Shown here one piece after another: positions 45,447-54,953 of a stretch of 64,000 nt of DNA. Source of the DNA: Gemmatimonadota bacterium (GTDB taxonomy: Bacteria > Gemmatimonadota > Gemmatimonadetes > Longimicrobiales > Gaopeijiaceae). The stretch is from the NCBI GenBank assembly GCA_021295815.1, contig JAGWBQ010000007.1, positions 224,247-288,246 on the forward strand, read 5' to 3'. The notes under the pieces are model-generated. The model made no database searches. It saw nothing but the letters and a program-made list of their open reading frames with translations, and was not told the origin of the DNA. Positions within the stretch are counted from its first letter, which is position 1, and the number at the start of each line of letters is the position of its first letter. The translations under genes and the position numbers were made by a program.

Positions 45447-46004
45447 ATGACCGAAGAGATTGTCGAAGAGACCCGCGAACGCATGGAGTCCGCGCTCATC
45501 GCGCTCAAGCGGGAGTTCACCTCCGTCCGCACCGGCAAGGCCGCTCCGTCTCTTCTGGATCAGGTGCGGGTCGAGGCCTACGGCTCGCTGATGCCCCTGT
45601 CGCAGCTCGGCACGGTCACGGCTCCCGACGCGACCTTGCTCGTCGTCCAACCCTTCGACAAGTCCGTGATCGATGAGATCGCGAAGGCCATCCAGATGTC
45701 CGACCTCGGTCTGAACCCCGCCAACGACGGTGTCGTCATTCGGGTCCCCATCCCGCCGCTCACCGAGGAACGCCGCCGCGAGTACGCCCGCGTGCTGCAT
45801 CGCATGGCCGAGGACGGAAGGATTTCCCTGCGCCAGGCCCGAAAGGCGGGCCGCGATTTTGTCGGCGCCCTGCTCAAGGAGCACGAGATCGGCGAGGACG
45901 AAGGCCGCCGCGCCCAGCAGACGCTTGACGATCTGACGAGGGAGTATGCGGGCAAGGTCGACGAGATGCTCAAGTTGAAGGAAGCGGAGGTGATGGCCAT
46001 ATAG
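45447..46004 (+). CDS. frr: Ribosome recycling factor
   Basis: 185 aa from ATG 45447; the frame is open 66 nt further upstream but not conserved there. It splits post-termination ribosomes together with EF-G. Characteristic sequence: EFTSVRTGKAAPSLLDQVRVEAYG, ANDGVVIRVPIPPLTEERRRE and KVDEMLKLKEAEVMAI. The 112-bp gap after pyrH shows nothing else of note. Confidence 0.97.
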   Translation: MTEEIVEETRERMESALIALKREFTSVRTGKAAPSLLDQVRVEAYGSLMPLSQLGTVTAPDATLLVVQPFDKSVIDEIAKAIQMSDLGLNPANDGVVIRVPIPPLTEERRREYARVLHRMAEDGRISLRQARKAGRDFVGALLKEHEIGEDEGRRAQQTLDDLTREYAGKVDEMLKLKEAEVMAI

Positions 46005-46014
46005 GCAGGTCGTG

Positions 46015-46782
46015 ATGAAAAGCCCTGCCGTCCCGGGGATGGAGAACCCCGATGCCCTTGCTCGCCTCCGTTCCGGAGGCCCCGTGCCACGACACGTGGC
46101 CATTATCATGGACGGCAACGGTCGCTGGGCGAACGATCGCGGTCTGGTTCGCTTCGAGGGGCACCGCCGGGGCGTGCGCGCTGTTAGAGAGGTCGTCGAG
46201 GGCAGCGTGCAGGCCGGTATCGAGGTGCTGACTCTCTTCGCCTTTTCGACCCAGAATTGGGAGCGTCCCGAGCGCGAGGTCGGGGCCCTGATGCGTCTCC
46301 TGCGCCACTACGCGACACGAGAAATCGGCATGCTCCGCGAGAACGGCGTTCGCACGCGCGTGCTTGGAGAGATCGACCGGCTCGAAGAGCGCACCCGGCG
46401 GGCCGTGGTCGAGCTCCAGGAGGCCACCAGGGACTGCGACAGGCTCGGACTCAACCTTATGGTGTCTTACAGCGGCCGCGAGGAGCTGGTGCGAGCCGCG
46501 CGCAGGATCGCCCGCAGGGCGGCTCGGGGCGAGATCTCGCCCGACGAGGTGGACGAGGCCGAGCTCTCCGCAGGGCTCTTCACCACAGGACTCCCCGACC
46601 CCGACCTGCTCATTCGCACTTCGGGCGAGTACCGACTGAGCAATTTCCTGCTCTGGCAGTTGGCCTATACCGAACTCTTCGTCTCGCCCGTGCTTTGGCC
46701 GGACTTCACCAGAGCCGATCTCTTCGCCGCGTTCCTGGACTATCAGAGACGCGAACGGCGTTTCGGCAGGGTGGCCGGCTGA
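46015..46782 (+). CDS. uppS: Undecaprenyl diphosphate synthase
   Basis: 255 aa from ATG 46015 (a GTG directly before it, at 46012, is an alternative). Makes C55-PP, the lipid carrier precursor for peptidoglycan and other wall polymers. Signature motifs: IIMDGNGRWAN with the catalytic Asp, [25 protein letters not shown], and DLLIRTSGEYRLSNFLLWQ near the end. Stop overlaps the cdsA start (TGATG). Confidence 0.97.
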   Translation: MKSPAVPGMENPDALARLRSGGPVPRHVAIIMDGNGRWANDRGLVRFEGHRRGVRAVREVVEGSVQAGIEVLTLFAFSTQNWERPEREVGALMRLLRHYATREIGMLRENGVRTRVLGEIDRLEERTRRAVVELQEATRDCDRLGLNLMVSYSGREELVRAARRIARRAARGEISPDEVDEAELSAGLFTTGLPDPDLLIRTSGEYRLSNFLLWQLAYTELFVSPVLWPDFTRADLFAAFLDYQRRERRFGRVAG

Positions 46783-47762
46783 TGGAGTCCTCGCAAATCG
46801 GCAAGCCGGCCGGCGACGAAGCCAGGCTCTGGGAGCGGACGCTGGTCGCCGTCATCGCCGTTCTCGTGGCGCTCACGGTCCTGCGTCTGGGCGGCTGGTG
46901 GCTGGGCCTCGCGGTCGGTGCGCTGGCCGCGCTCGGCACTTTGGAGGTCTACCGGATCGGGGCGCTCGCGCTGGGCGTGACCGGAGTGCCGCGACTTGCG
47001 GGTGCCGTTACGGCGGCTCTGCTGCCGTTGGCCGCGGTCCGTGCCGACGGTTTCGCCGAGTTCGCTCCGGTCGCGTTCTCCCTGATAGCCGCACTCACTC
47101 TGATCTCCCTCGTTCGCGCCGTCGCAGGCGGTCTGCCGGCGGCACCGGGACTTGGCGGTGCGTCCCTCACCGTTCTGGGCGTACTCTGGGTCGGGGCGCC
47201 GTTCGCCCTGGGCTTGCTCCTGCACGGCCTGCCGGTCGATGCGGGTTGGAACGCCGCAGGGAGGGCCGTCGTCGATGGAGCGGGAGACGGCGGGAGCGCC
47301 CGGTCGACATGGCTCTTCGGCTCCGCTGAAGCCTGGAGCGGGCTGGTGGTCCTGCTTTTCCCACTCGGTGCCACGTGGATCAGCGACACCGCCGCTTTTT
47401 TCGGTGGACGGCGGTTCGGTCGCCGGAAACTGGCTCCCCGGCTCTCGCCCGACAAGACCTGGGAGGGATCGTTTTCGGGAATGGCGGGCGCCTTGGCCGC
47501 GGCGTTGGGCTGGGGTTGGCTGTGCGCGCCGCTGCTCCCGGGTCTGGAGATCGAGATCTGGGCCGTCGCGCTGGCCGGCGCCGTCACGGGCGTGATGATC
47601 CAGTTGGGCGACCTCACCGAGTCGGTATTCAAGCGGGAGGCGGGCGTCAAGGACTCGGGCACCTTCTTCAGGGCTCACGGCGGCGTCCTGGATCGAGTCG
47701 ACTCGCTTCTCTTCTCGCTTCCCACCGGCTACCTCTGTTTCGTGGCTTTCGAATGGCTGTGA
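46782..47762 (+). CDS. cdsA: Phosphatidate cytidylyltransferase
   Basis: 326 aa integral membrane enzyme that makes CDP-diacylglycerol for phospholipid synthesis. About eight helices; the family signature is near the C-terminus (LTESVFKREAGVKDSGTFFRAHGG), preceded by ISDTAAFFGGRRFGRRKLAP and SPDKTWEGSFSG. A hydrophilic loop at about 160-185 is longer than usual. Coupled to uppS (1-nt overlap) and dxr (10-nt overlap). Confidence 0.96.
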   Translation: MESSQIGKPAGDEARLWERTLVAVIAVLVALTVLRLGGWWLGLAVGALAALGTLEVYRIGALALGVTGVPRLAGAVTAALLPLAAVRADGFAEFAPVAFSLIAALTLISLVRAVAGGLPAAPGLGGASLTVLGVLWVGAPFALGLLLHGLPVDAGWNAAGRAVVDGAGDGGSARSTWLFGSAEAWSGLVVLLFPLGATWISDTAAFFGGRRFGRRKLAPRLSPDKTWEGSFSGMAGALAAALGWGWLCAPLLPGLEIEIWAVALAGAVTGVMIQLGDLTESVFKREAGVKDSGTFFRAHGGVLDRVDSLLFSLPTGYLCFVAFEWL

Positions 47763-48934
47763 AGAGAATCCGGATTCTCGGTTCGACCGGTTCGATCGGA
47801 CTGAGCGCTCTCGCGGTGATCTCTCGCCATCCCGAGCACTTTCGGGTGGTAGGCATCTCCGCCCACAGGGACGCGGACGCCTTGGCCGAACAAAGGGCTT
47901 CCCTGGGGAGGCCTCCGGTGGTCCTTGCGGACACGGGCGCCGAACTCCCCGCAGGGGAAACGGCCTCCGCCGCCGAAGGGCAAGGTTGGAGCGTCGGCAG
48001 GGAAGCTCTGATCGAGATGGCGGCCGCGCCGGGAGCGGACATCGTCCTCAACGCCATAGTCGGCGCCGCAGGGCTGGAACCCACTCTGGCGGCGCTCGAA
48101 GCCGGGCATACCGTGGCGCTCGCCAACAAGGAGTCGCTTGTAGCCGGGGGCGATCTCGTTCTCGACGCCGCCAAGCGGGGGGGGGGCGCGATCATACCGG
48201 TGGATTCCGAGCATTCGGCCATCCTGCAGTGCATCGAGGGCAAGAGCCCGGCGAGCGTCGCGGCCCTGACCCTCACAGCCTCGGGCGGGTCTCTCCGGGA
48301 CCGGTCGGCAACTTCGACGGCCGGGGCGACCGTGGAAGAGGCGCTCGATCACCCGACCTGGAGCATGGGCGCGAAGATCACCATCGACTCCGCCACCCTG
48401 GCGAACAAGGCGCTCGAGGTCATCGAGGCCCACGTTCTCTACCGGGTGCCGTACGGCTCCATCCGGGCGGTGATCCACCCGCAGTCCATCGTGCACTCCT
48501 TCGTGGAGTTCGTCGACGGCTCGGTTCTCGCCCAATTGGGTTTGCCGAACATGGAGTCGCCCATACTCTACGCGCTCCATTTCCCGAATCGAGTTCCCGA
48601 CCGCGAGCTCAGGACCTTCGATCCGGTGGCGAGTTCACCGCTCACCTTCGAGGAGATCGATCCGGTCAGGTACCCGCTCTTCGGCCTCGGGCGGAGCGCG
48701 GGAGAGGCGGGAGGTAGCGCGCCGGCAGCCTTCAACGCGGCCAACGAGGTCGCGGTGCGCGCCTTCCTCGGTGGCAAGGCCCGGTTCGGAGAGATCGTCG
48801 AGGTGGTGGCGTTCACGCTCGACGCCATCGGGTACCGTCCCACGAAGAGTCTGGAGGACGTGCTGGCGGCGGATGCCGAAGCCCGACGCATTGCCGAGAG
48901 CCGACTACGAACCATTAAGGCAACAAGGAGCTAG
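47753..48934 (+). CDS. dxr: 1-deoxy-D-xylulose 5-phosphate reductoisomerase
   Basis: 393 aa from ATG 47753; GTG 47759 would give 391 aa and a 4-nt GTGA overlap with cdsA. Commits DXP to the MEP isoprenoid pathway, which feeds UppS. NADPH-binding RIRILGSTGSIGLSALAVI, LANKESLVAGGDL, and the metal/substrate region IIPVDSEHSAILQCIEGK, with TIDSATLANKALEVIEAH further on. rseP starts 3 bp after the stop. Confidence 0.97.
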   Translation: MAVKRIRILGSTGSIGLSALAVISRHPEHFRVVGISAHRDADALAEQRASLGRPPVVLADTGAELPAGETASAAEGQGWSVGREALIEMAAAPGADIVLNAIVGAAGLEPTLAALEAGHTVALANKESLVAGGDLVLDAAKRGGGAIIPVDSEHSAILQCIEGKSPASVAALTLTASGGSLRDRSATSTAGATVEEALDHPTWSMGAKITIDSATLANKALEVIEAHVLYRVPYGSIRAVIHPQSIVHSFVEFVDGSVLAQLGLPNMESPILYALHFPNRVPDRELRTFDPVASSPLTFEEIDPVRYPLFGLGRSAGEAGGSAPAAFNAANEVAVRAFLGGKARFGEIVEVVAFTLDAIGYRPTKSLEDVLAADAEARRIAESRLRTIKATRS

Positions 48935-48937
48935 ACG

Positions 48938-50035
48938 ATGACCATCCTGGCGACGCTGATTGTACTCGGCGTACTGATATTCGTCCACGAACTCGGGCAC
49001 TTCTGGGCCGCGAAGGCGATGGGCGTGGAAGTGCAACGCTTCTCGATCGGTCTGGGACCGAAGATCTTCGGCGTCAGACGCGGCGAGACCGAATACGTGA
49101 TCGCGGCCATACCGCTCGGCGGCTATGTGAAGATGGGAGGCATGGGCGACGAGGTGATGGAGATGATCGAGGGCGCCGAGCATCGCGGATCGACGACGCC
49201 CCCGGAACGCGCCTTCGACAACAAGCCCATTTGGGCGCGGACCGTCGTGATCTCGGCGGGTGTCGTCATGAACATGCTCTTCGCCTTCTTCGCTCACGCC
49301 GGGGTGGCGATGGTCTGGGGGGTGCAGGTCGAGCCTTCCGACGCCGACCCGAGGGTCGAAGCCGTGACGGCGGGCGGACCTGCGGCCGCGGCCGGCATCG
49401 AGTCCGGCGACGTGTTCCAGGAGGTGGGCGGCGTCCCGGTGGCGACGTGGTCGGAGTTCGTCACCGAAGTGGAGGCCAGGCCGGGCGAGAGGGTGGAGTT
49501 CGAGATCCGACGCGAGGGCAGGGAGATAGTTCGCATCGCCGAACTGGACGCTCGGGAAGCCGTGCTCGAAGACGGGAGTCGCACCGAGGTTGGTAGACTC
49601 GGCGTACAGCGGCGCCTGGACTATCTGCGGGTGGGCGCCGTCGATGCGGTCGTCCTCGGATTCAGGCAGACGGTCGCCGTGACCGGAGTGATCCTGAGCT
49701 TCCTCCGCGACCTCTTCACGGGGGATGTCTCACCTCGCGACGTGGGGAGCATCTTCACTATCGGAGAGGCCAGCGGTCAAGCGGCCGCTCTCGGAGCGGA
49801 CTCGCTCATCATCTTCATGGCGATCTTCAGCGTCAATCTCGCCATCCTGAATCTCCTGCCCATCCCGATTCTCGACGGCGGCCACCTGGTCTTTCTCGCC
49901 ATCGAGGCGGTTCGTGGCGGCCGGCCTCTGACCGCGCGCCAGCGTCTGCGCTGGAGCAACGTCGGCTTCTTCGTCGTGCTTGGACTGATGGCCTGGGCTC
50001 TTTCGAACGACGTCCTCAGGCTGCTGGGGATATGA
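48938..50035 (+). CDS. rseP: Site-2 protease RseP
   Basis: 365 aa intramembrane zinc metalloprotease. HELGH in the first helix (residues 17-21), GGYVKMGG after the second strand, one PDZ domain at about 125-215 (E. coli RseP has two), and the third-helix motif LNLLPIPILDGGHL. Cleaves anti-sigma factors or signal peptides within the membrane. Last gene of the rplM-to-rseP run; it converges on pcrA across 33 bp with no clear terminator. Confidence 0.95.
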   Translation: MTILATLIVLGVLIFVHELGHFWAAKAMGVEVQRFSIGLGPKIFGVRRGETEYVIAAIPLGGYVKMGGMGDEVMEMIEGAEHRGSTTPPERAFDNKPIWARTVVISAGVVMNMLFAFFAHAGVAMVWGVQVEPSDADPRVEAVTAGGPAAAAGIESGDVFQEVGGVPVATWSEFVTEVEARPGERVEFEIRREGREIVRIAELDAREAVLEDGSRTEVGRLGVQRRLDYLRVGAVDAVVLGFRQTVAVTGVILSFLRDLFTGDVSPRDVGSIFTIGEASGQAAALGADSLIIFMAIFSVNLAILNLLPIPILDGGHLVFLAIEAVRGGRPLTARQRLRWSNVGFFVVLGLMAWALSNDVLRLLGI

Positions 50036-50068
50036 GGCCCCGGTAATGTTCCTGCACGGCCGTTCGGA

Positions 50069-52492
50069 TCAGGGCCAGTCGGTTTCGAGCTTGGCCTGAC
50101 GCGGATCGAGCAGCTTCCGGCCGACCTCGTCGAACTCGACCTCGACCGTGACGTTCATGCCGAAGCCGGTCAGAGCCTTCACCACGCCGGACCCGAAGGT
50201 GGGATGCCGGACTCGCGCTCCCTTGACGAGCCTGGGGGCGTCCTGACTCTCGTCCTCGGGTTCCGGTGACCGGCGCGACGAGGAAGTTCCGCTGCTTCCG
50301 AACGGGCCGGGCCGGCGGCCGGTTCTTCCGCTGCGGCCGGCCCGCCCGACCCCGCCCCGCCGGAGACCGGATCCGTCAGGTCCCCGGTCGAACAGGCCCG
50401 GACCGGGTGCGCCGTAGCGGGACCTGCCGCCGTAGCCCGACGCGGGGCCGAAAGAGTCCGCCTTCTCCCGCCGAAGGTCTTCGGAAGGGATCGCAAGCAA
50501 GAAGCTCGACATCGTGCTGTCCAGGTACTGGCCGGCTCGCCTGCGTCTCCGAACCCACGAGACGGTAAGTTCGTCCTCGGCCCGCGTGATCCCCACGTAG
50601 AACAACCGACGTTCCTCCTCGACCTGGTCGAAATCGTCGTCGGCCCGCATCAGCGGCAGGAGTCCCTCTTCGGCTCCGGTGATGAAGACGACAGGGAACT
50701 CGAGTCCCTTCGCGTTGTGGAGGGTCATCAGGCTCACGCTGTTGTCGCCCGAGTCGTGCCGGTCCACGTCGGCGAGCAGCGAGACCTGCTGCAGGAAGTG
50801 CGCGAGCACCGAGAGCTTCGGATCGCCGTCCTCGAAATCGCGATCGTCCACCCTGAAAGAGGCCGCTCCGGCGATCAGCTCTTCCACGTTGCGGGCCCGG
50901 TCCTCTCCGTCGGGACCTTCGGCGCGCAGCTCTCCCCTCATGTCCACCCTGTCGACTACCGACTGGATGAGGCGCGACAAGTCTTCGCCCGCGGCGAGCC
51001 GGCGGTGCTCCCGGACGAGCTCGGCGAAGCGAACGAGAGAGAGCCGGGGCCGAGCCCCGAGAAATGGTATCTCCTGCGCCCGAGCAGCCGCCTCGAGCAC
51101 GGAGACGCCCCGCTCCGCAGCCCACTCGACCACACGCGCGCGGCTCTTGACACCCACGCCGCGCCTGGGGTAGCCGACCGCACGCGAAAAGGCGGAAACG
51201 TCGGAAGGGTTCGCGATGAGCCGCAAGTAGGCGATCACGTCCTGTATCTCGCGGCGTTCGTAAAAGCGAATTCCGCCCACGACCTGGTACGGGACCTTGC
51301 GCAGGATGAGCTCCGATTCGAGCGCCCGGGCCTGTGCGTTCGTCCGGTAGAGGACGGCGAAGTCGCGCCATGTGCGCAGACGATCGTCGAGCGCCTGATC
51401 ACGTATGCGACGCGCGATCCACTTCGCCTCGGCTACGTCGTCGTACGCCTGCAGGAGCTTGACCCTGATGCCGCCGCCGCGAGCGGCACGAAGGTTCTTC
51501 TCGGGTCGGTCGATATTCTCCCGGATCACGGCGTTGGCCGCCTGGAGGATGCGTTCGCGCGAGCGGTAGTTCCTTTCCAGAACAACCTTGCGCGCTCCAG
51601 GCCAGGATCTCTCGAAATCGAGGATGTTGCGCACGTCCGCCCCGCGCCAACCGTATATGGCCTGATCCGGATCGCCCACCACCATGACGTTGTTGTGGCC
51701 GCGACCGATGAAGTCGATGAAGCGGAACTGCGGGTGGCTGGTGTCCTGGTACTCGTCGACCAGGACGAAGGCGAAGCGTTCCCTGTATTCCGCAAGGACC
51801 TCGGACTCGGCGTCGAACAGCCTGAGCGGCCAGAGAAGAAGGTCGTCGAAATCGAAGGCGTTTCGCTCTTTCAGCGCACCTTCGTAGAGCGGAAGCACCG
51901 TGTGGGACACCGTGTCGAGAGGCGACGGTCCCGGGGTCAGGTCGGACTCGGCCCGCAGATGTTCCTTGACGCTCAGCAGTTCCTGCTTGAGCTCGCCGAC
52001 GCGCCCTCTGACCGCCGACGCCTTCACCAAGCCGCCCTTGGGAACCCGCTTGAGGATCTCTTTCACCAGGCGGAGCTGCTCGTCGGCGTCGTAGATCGTG
52101 AAATCCGAGGTCCAGCCCAGCAGAGCCGCGTGTCTGCGCAGAAGCCGGGCGCCTATCGCGTGGAACGTGCCGATCCACATCCCTCTCGGCTCCTCGCCCA
52201 GCAGGTCCACGACGCGGGAACGCATCTCCCCGGCGGCCTTGTTCGTGAAGGTGACCGCCATTATCCGCGCCGGGTGAACGCCTCGCTCCCTGATCAGGTA
52301 GGCTATGCGCGTGGTCAGCACCCTGGTCTTGCCCGAGCCTGCGCCAGCCACCACGAGCAGAGGTCCCTCGAAGTGCCGCACCGCCTCCGTCTGCTGTTCG
52401 TTCAGGGATGCCAGGCGGGCCGGGAAGCTGCCGTCGCCCCCGCGCGGTTCGGCAACTCCGCTCAATGCAGGTCGCGCGCCCGATCCGGTCAA
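50069..52492 (-). CDS. pcrA: UvrD/PcrA-type DNA helicase
   Basis: 807 aa from TTG 52492, which overlaps the kinase stop codon (TTGA); the frame is open further up but is then antisense-like to the kinase C-terminus. Superfamily 1A motifs: LNEQQTEAV, Walker A AGAGSGKTRVLTTRI, GTFHAIGARLL, DEYQDTSHPQFRFI, GDPDQAIYGWRGAD, ERNYRSRERIL, SLMTLHNAKGLEFPVV and VGITRAEDEL. A Gly/Arg-rich linker (about 695-760) precedes the C-terminal Tudor-like module (GARVRHPTFGSGVVKALTG) that contacts RNA polymerase. Last gene of a four-gene coupled unit. Confidence 0.95.
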   Translation of the reverse strand: MTGSGARPALSGVAEPRGGDGSFPARLASLNEQQTEAVRHFEGPLLVVAGAGSGKTRVLTTRIAYLIRERGVHPARIMAVTFTNKAAGEMRSRVVDLLGEEPRGMWIGTFHAIGARLLRRHAALLGWTSDFTIYDADEQLRLVKEILKRVPKGGLVKASAVRGRVGELKQELLSVKEHLRAESDLTPGPSPLDTVSHTVLPLYEGALKERNAFDFDDLLLWPLRLFDAESEVLAEYRERFAFVLVDEYQDTSHPQFRFIDFIGRGHNNVMVVGDPDQAIYGWRGADVRNILDFERSWPGARKVVLERNYRSRERILQAANAVIRENIDRPEKNLRAARGGGIRVKLLQAYDDVAEAKWIARRIRDQALDDRLRTWRDFAVLYRTNAQARALESELILRKVPYQVVGGIRFYERREIQDVIAYLRLIANPSDVSAFSRAVGYPRRGVGVKSRARVVEWAAERGVSVLEAAARAQEIPFLGARPRLSLVRFAELVREHRRLAAGEDLSRLIQSVVDRVDMRGELRAEGPDGEDRARNVEELIAGAASFRVDDRDFEDGDPKLSVLAHFLQQVSLLADVDRHDSGDNSVSLMTLHNAKGLEFPVVFITGAEEGLLPLMRADDDFDQVEEERRLFYVGITRAEDELTVSWVRRRRRAGQYLDSTMSSFLLAIPSEDLRREKADSFGPASGYGGRSRYGAPGPGLFDRGPDGSGLRRGGVGRAGRSGRTGRRPGPFGSSGTSSSRRSPEPEDESQDAPRLVKGARVRHPTFGSGVVKALTGFGMNVTVEVEFDEVGRKLLDPRQAKLETDWP

Positions 52493-53676
52493 CGGTCCTT
52501 TCTGCCGACCGGAAGGGTGATCTGGAACGTGGTGCTCTGGAATCCTTCCAGGAGCTCGATGCGCCCCTTGTGGACCCCTCGGATTATGCGACGGGAGAGA
52601 GCGAGTCCCACGCCCCACCCCCCCTGCTTGGTGCTGACTCCAGGGTCGAAAATCCGCTTGCGCACGTCCTCCCGGACGCCGCCGCCGGTGTCCTGGATGC
52701 GAATCGAGATCCAGCGGTCGCCGAGCTCGCGGGCTGTGACGGTTATTCCGCCCCCTTTTCCGGCAAGTGCGTCGAGCGCGTTCTTGAGCACGTTCTCGAG
52801 CGCCCAGACCAGGAGCACCTTGTTGCCGTTGATCACGGGCAGCCTGGGCGGTACGTCCACCTCCAGGTCGACTCTTCCGCGCCCGAGATGTGGAATGCGG
52901 ACGGCCAGATAGCTTTCGAGCTCGCAGACCAGCTCCGAAACCGAGATGGGCCTAAGTTCAGGCGTGGAACCTATCAGCTCGAAGCGGTGGCTCACGCGCT
53001 CGAGCCGCTGGACATCCTCCCCGATGGCGGCGGTTATCTCATGATCGGTGAGGTCGCCGGGACGTTCGGGAACGGGAATCGCGATCGCCTCGAGCCAGCC
53101 TGCGAGCGACGAAAGAGGAGTGCCGAGCTGATGTGCCAGTTCCCGCGCCATTGCGGTCCACGCCCTCTCGCTCTCGGCTCTGCGCTGGAGGCTCACCAGA
53201 TTGAAGCCCACCACTCCGATCAGCACGAGACCCACGACCTGAAACACCGGAATCCATCTGAGATCGCGCACCTCCCGGGTCTCGCCGTAGTGGATGTGTT
53301 GGAAATCCGGATCGCCGACCGGCGGATTGCGCTGGTCCATCCCGGCGACGTATTCGTGGATGCGGGCCCTTCCTTCCGGGGTCGAGCGGTCGGCTTCGAA
53401 GGGGAGGTTGACCACTGCCTGAATGGAGTCGCCCGGCCCCATGAGCACGAGCGGCAGCCCCGACTCGCGCACGATGGTCTGGAGGTTGAGGAGCGCCTGA
53501 ACCTCTGCGTCGGTAGTGAGACCGGCCTGCACCTCGACGAAGATCTGCGAGAGGCGTTCGGCGCCCTCCTGGGCCTGGCGCGCGACTCCGCGGGTGTAGA
53601 TGAGATACCAGAAGAGGAGTGTGACGAGCACGCCGGCCGTTGCCACCGACCACCAGCTCGTTCGACCGAGATTCAA
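52489..53676 (-). CDS. Sensor histidine kinase (NtrY-like)
   Basis: 395 aa. Two membrane helices (about 9-26 and 165-187) bracket a periplasmic sensor region. The H box is ELAHQLGTPLSSLAGW, followed by the ATPase domain: N box NVLKNALDAL, G1 IQDTGGGV and G2 GGWGVGLALSRRII. The HQLGTPLSS form is found in NtrY-like kinases of several phyla. No response regulator is adjacent; the regulator at 36276-37631 is a candidate partner but is 15 kb away. ATG 53676 overlaps the serS stop (ATGA), and its stop overlaps the pcrA start. Confidence 0.9.
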   Translation of the reverse strand: MNLGRTSWWSVATAGVLVTLLFWYLIYTRGVARQAQEGAERLSQIFVEVQAGLTTDAEVQALLNLQTIVRESGLPLVLMGPGDSIQAVVNLPFEADRSTPEGRARIHEYVAGMDQRNPPVGDPDFQHIHYGETREVRDLRWIPVFQVVGLVLIGVVGFNLVSLQRRAESERAWTAMARELAHQLGTPLSSLAGWLEAIAIPVPERPGDLTDHEITAAIGEDVQRLERVSHRFELIGSTPELRPISVSELVCELESYLAVRIPHLGRGRVDLEVDVPPRLPVINGNKVLLVWALENVLKNALDALAGKGGGITVTARELGDRWISIRIQDTGGGVREDVRKRIFDPGVSTKQGGWGVGLALSRRIIRGVHKGRIELLEGFQSTTFQITLPVGRKDR

Positions 53677-54953
53677 GGGAGTCGGTGGGACGGCCCCAGG
53701 ACGTCCGCTCCGAAGTACGGGTGAATGACCGCCGGGAGCTCGACCGTGCCGTCCGCTCGCTGCCCCTGTTCCAGCAGCACCGCCATGACCCGGGGCAGTG
53801 CGAGCGCCGAACCGTTGAGGGTGTGCAGGTAGTGCGGCGGTTCACCCTGCCGTTCGCGGTAACGCAGATTCGCCCGGCGCGCCTGATAGTCGGTGAAGGT
53901 CGTGCAGCTCGATACCTCCAGCCAGCGTTCCACGCCGGGCGCCCAGGCCTCCAGGTCGTAGGTCATCGCGCCGCTGGCCCCCAGATCCCCGCCGGGCAGA
54001 AGGACGCGGCGGTAGCGGACGCCGAGCCTCTCAAGGAGGATTTCGGCCTGACGCACGATGAGATCGAGGGCGTCCGGACTCGCCTCCGGAGTCTCGTAGC
54101 GCACAAGCTCGACCTTGTCGAACTGGTGAACGCGGAGCAGCCCTCTCGTGTCCTTGCCGGCGGCGCCCGCCTCCCTGCGAAAACACGGCGAGTAGGCCAC
54201 GTAGCGGACCGGAAGCTCCGTCGCCGCGAGGAGCTCGCCTCGGTGGAGGTTGGTGACGGGCACCTCGGCGGTCGGGATGAGCCAGAGATCGTCGCGCTCG
54301 GTGGCGTAGGATTCGTCGTTGAACTTGGGGAGCTGCCCGGTGCCGGTCATCGTCTCGGTCGTCACCAGATAGGGGATGCGCAGCTCGGTGTACCCATGTT
54401 CACGAACGTGCACGTCGATGAAGTAGGAGATAAGGGCGCGCTGGAGACGGGCGAGGCCGCCTCCGAGTACCGGGAATCCCGATCCGCTCACCCGCGATCC
54501 CCGAGCCAGGTCGAGCCCCAGGGGTTCTCCGACCTGCCAATGCGGTCTGAGCTCGCCGACCCTGGGTTCACCCCACTCCCTGAGCACGACTCCCTCGCCT
54601 TCACCCCCGGGCGGAACGGCGTCGAGCGGCGTGTTGGGAATGGTGAGCATGATCGCGCGGATCTCGCCCTCGAGGTCGCGGATGCGGACGTCGAGACGGG
54701 AGATCAGATCGCCGGTGGTGCGCATCTTCACGATCAGCTCGGACGCGTCCTCTCCCCTCCGCCTGAGCTCGCCGATGAGCTTGGATGCCCGGTTGCGCTC
54801 GGCCTTCAGCGAGTTGACCTCGGCGAGGAGGCTGCGCCATTCGCGGTCGAGATCGAGTGTCCGGTCGACCAAGTCGCCGAACGCCGGGTCGCGCCTGCCG
54901 AGTGCCTCCTTCACTCCATCCGGGTCGGAACGGAGGCGCCTTATGTCGAGCAT
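53673..54953 (-). CDS. serS: Seryl-tRNA synthetase
   Basis: 426 aa class II synthetase. N-terminal coiled-coil arm (about 30-105) and catalytic motifs: motif 2 PCFRREAGAAGKDTRGLLRVHQF, ELRIPYLVTTETM, and motif 3 LNGSALALPRVMAVLLEQ. ATG 54953 overlaps the upstream lipoprotein stop (TGATG). The frame is open far upstream into the next gene but not conserved there. Confidence 0.97.
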   Translation of the reverse strand: MLDIRRLRSDPDGVKEALGRRDPAFGDLVDRTLDLDREWRSLLAEVNSLKAERNRASKLIGELRRRGEDASELIVKMRTTGDLISRLDVRIRDLEGEIRAIMLTIPNTPLDAVPPGGEGEGVVLREWGEPRVGELRPHWQVGEPLGLDLARGSRVSGSGFPVLGGGLARLQRALISYFIDVHVREHGYTELRIPYLVTTETMTGTGQLPKFNDESYATERDDLWLIPTAEVPVTNLHRGELLAATELPVRYVAYSPCFRREAGAAGKDTRGLLRVHQFDKVELVRYETPEASPDALDLIVRQAEILLERLGVRYRRVLLPGGDLGASGAMTYDLEAWAPGVERWLEVSSCTTFTDYQARRANLRYRERQGEPPHYLHTLNGSALALPRVMAVLLEQGQRADGTVELPAVIHPYFGADVLGPSHRLP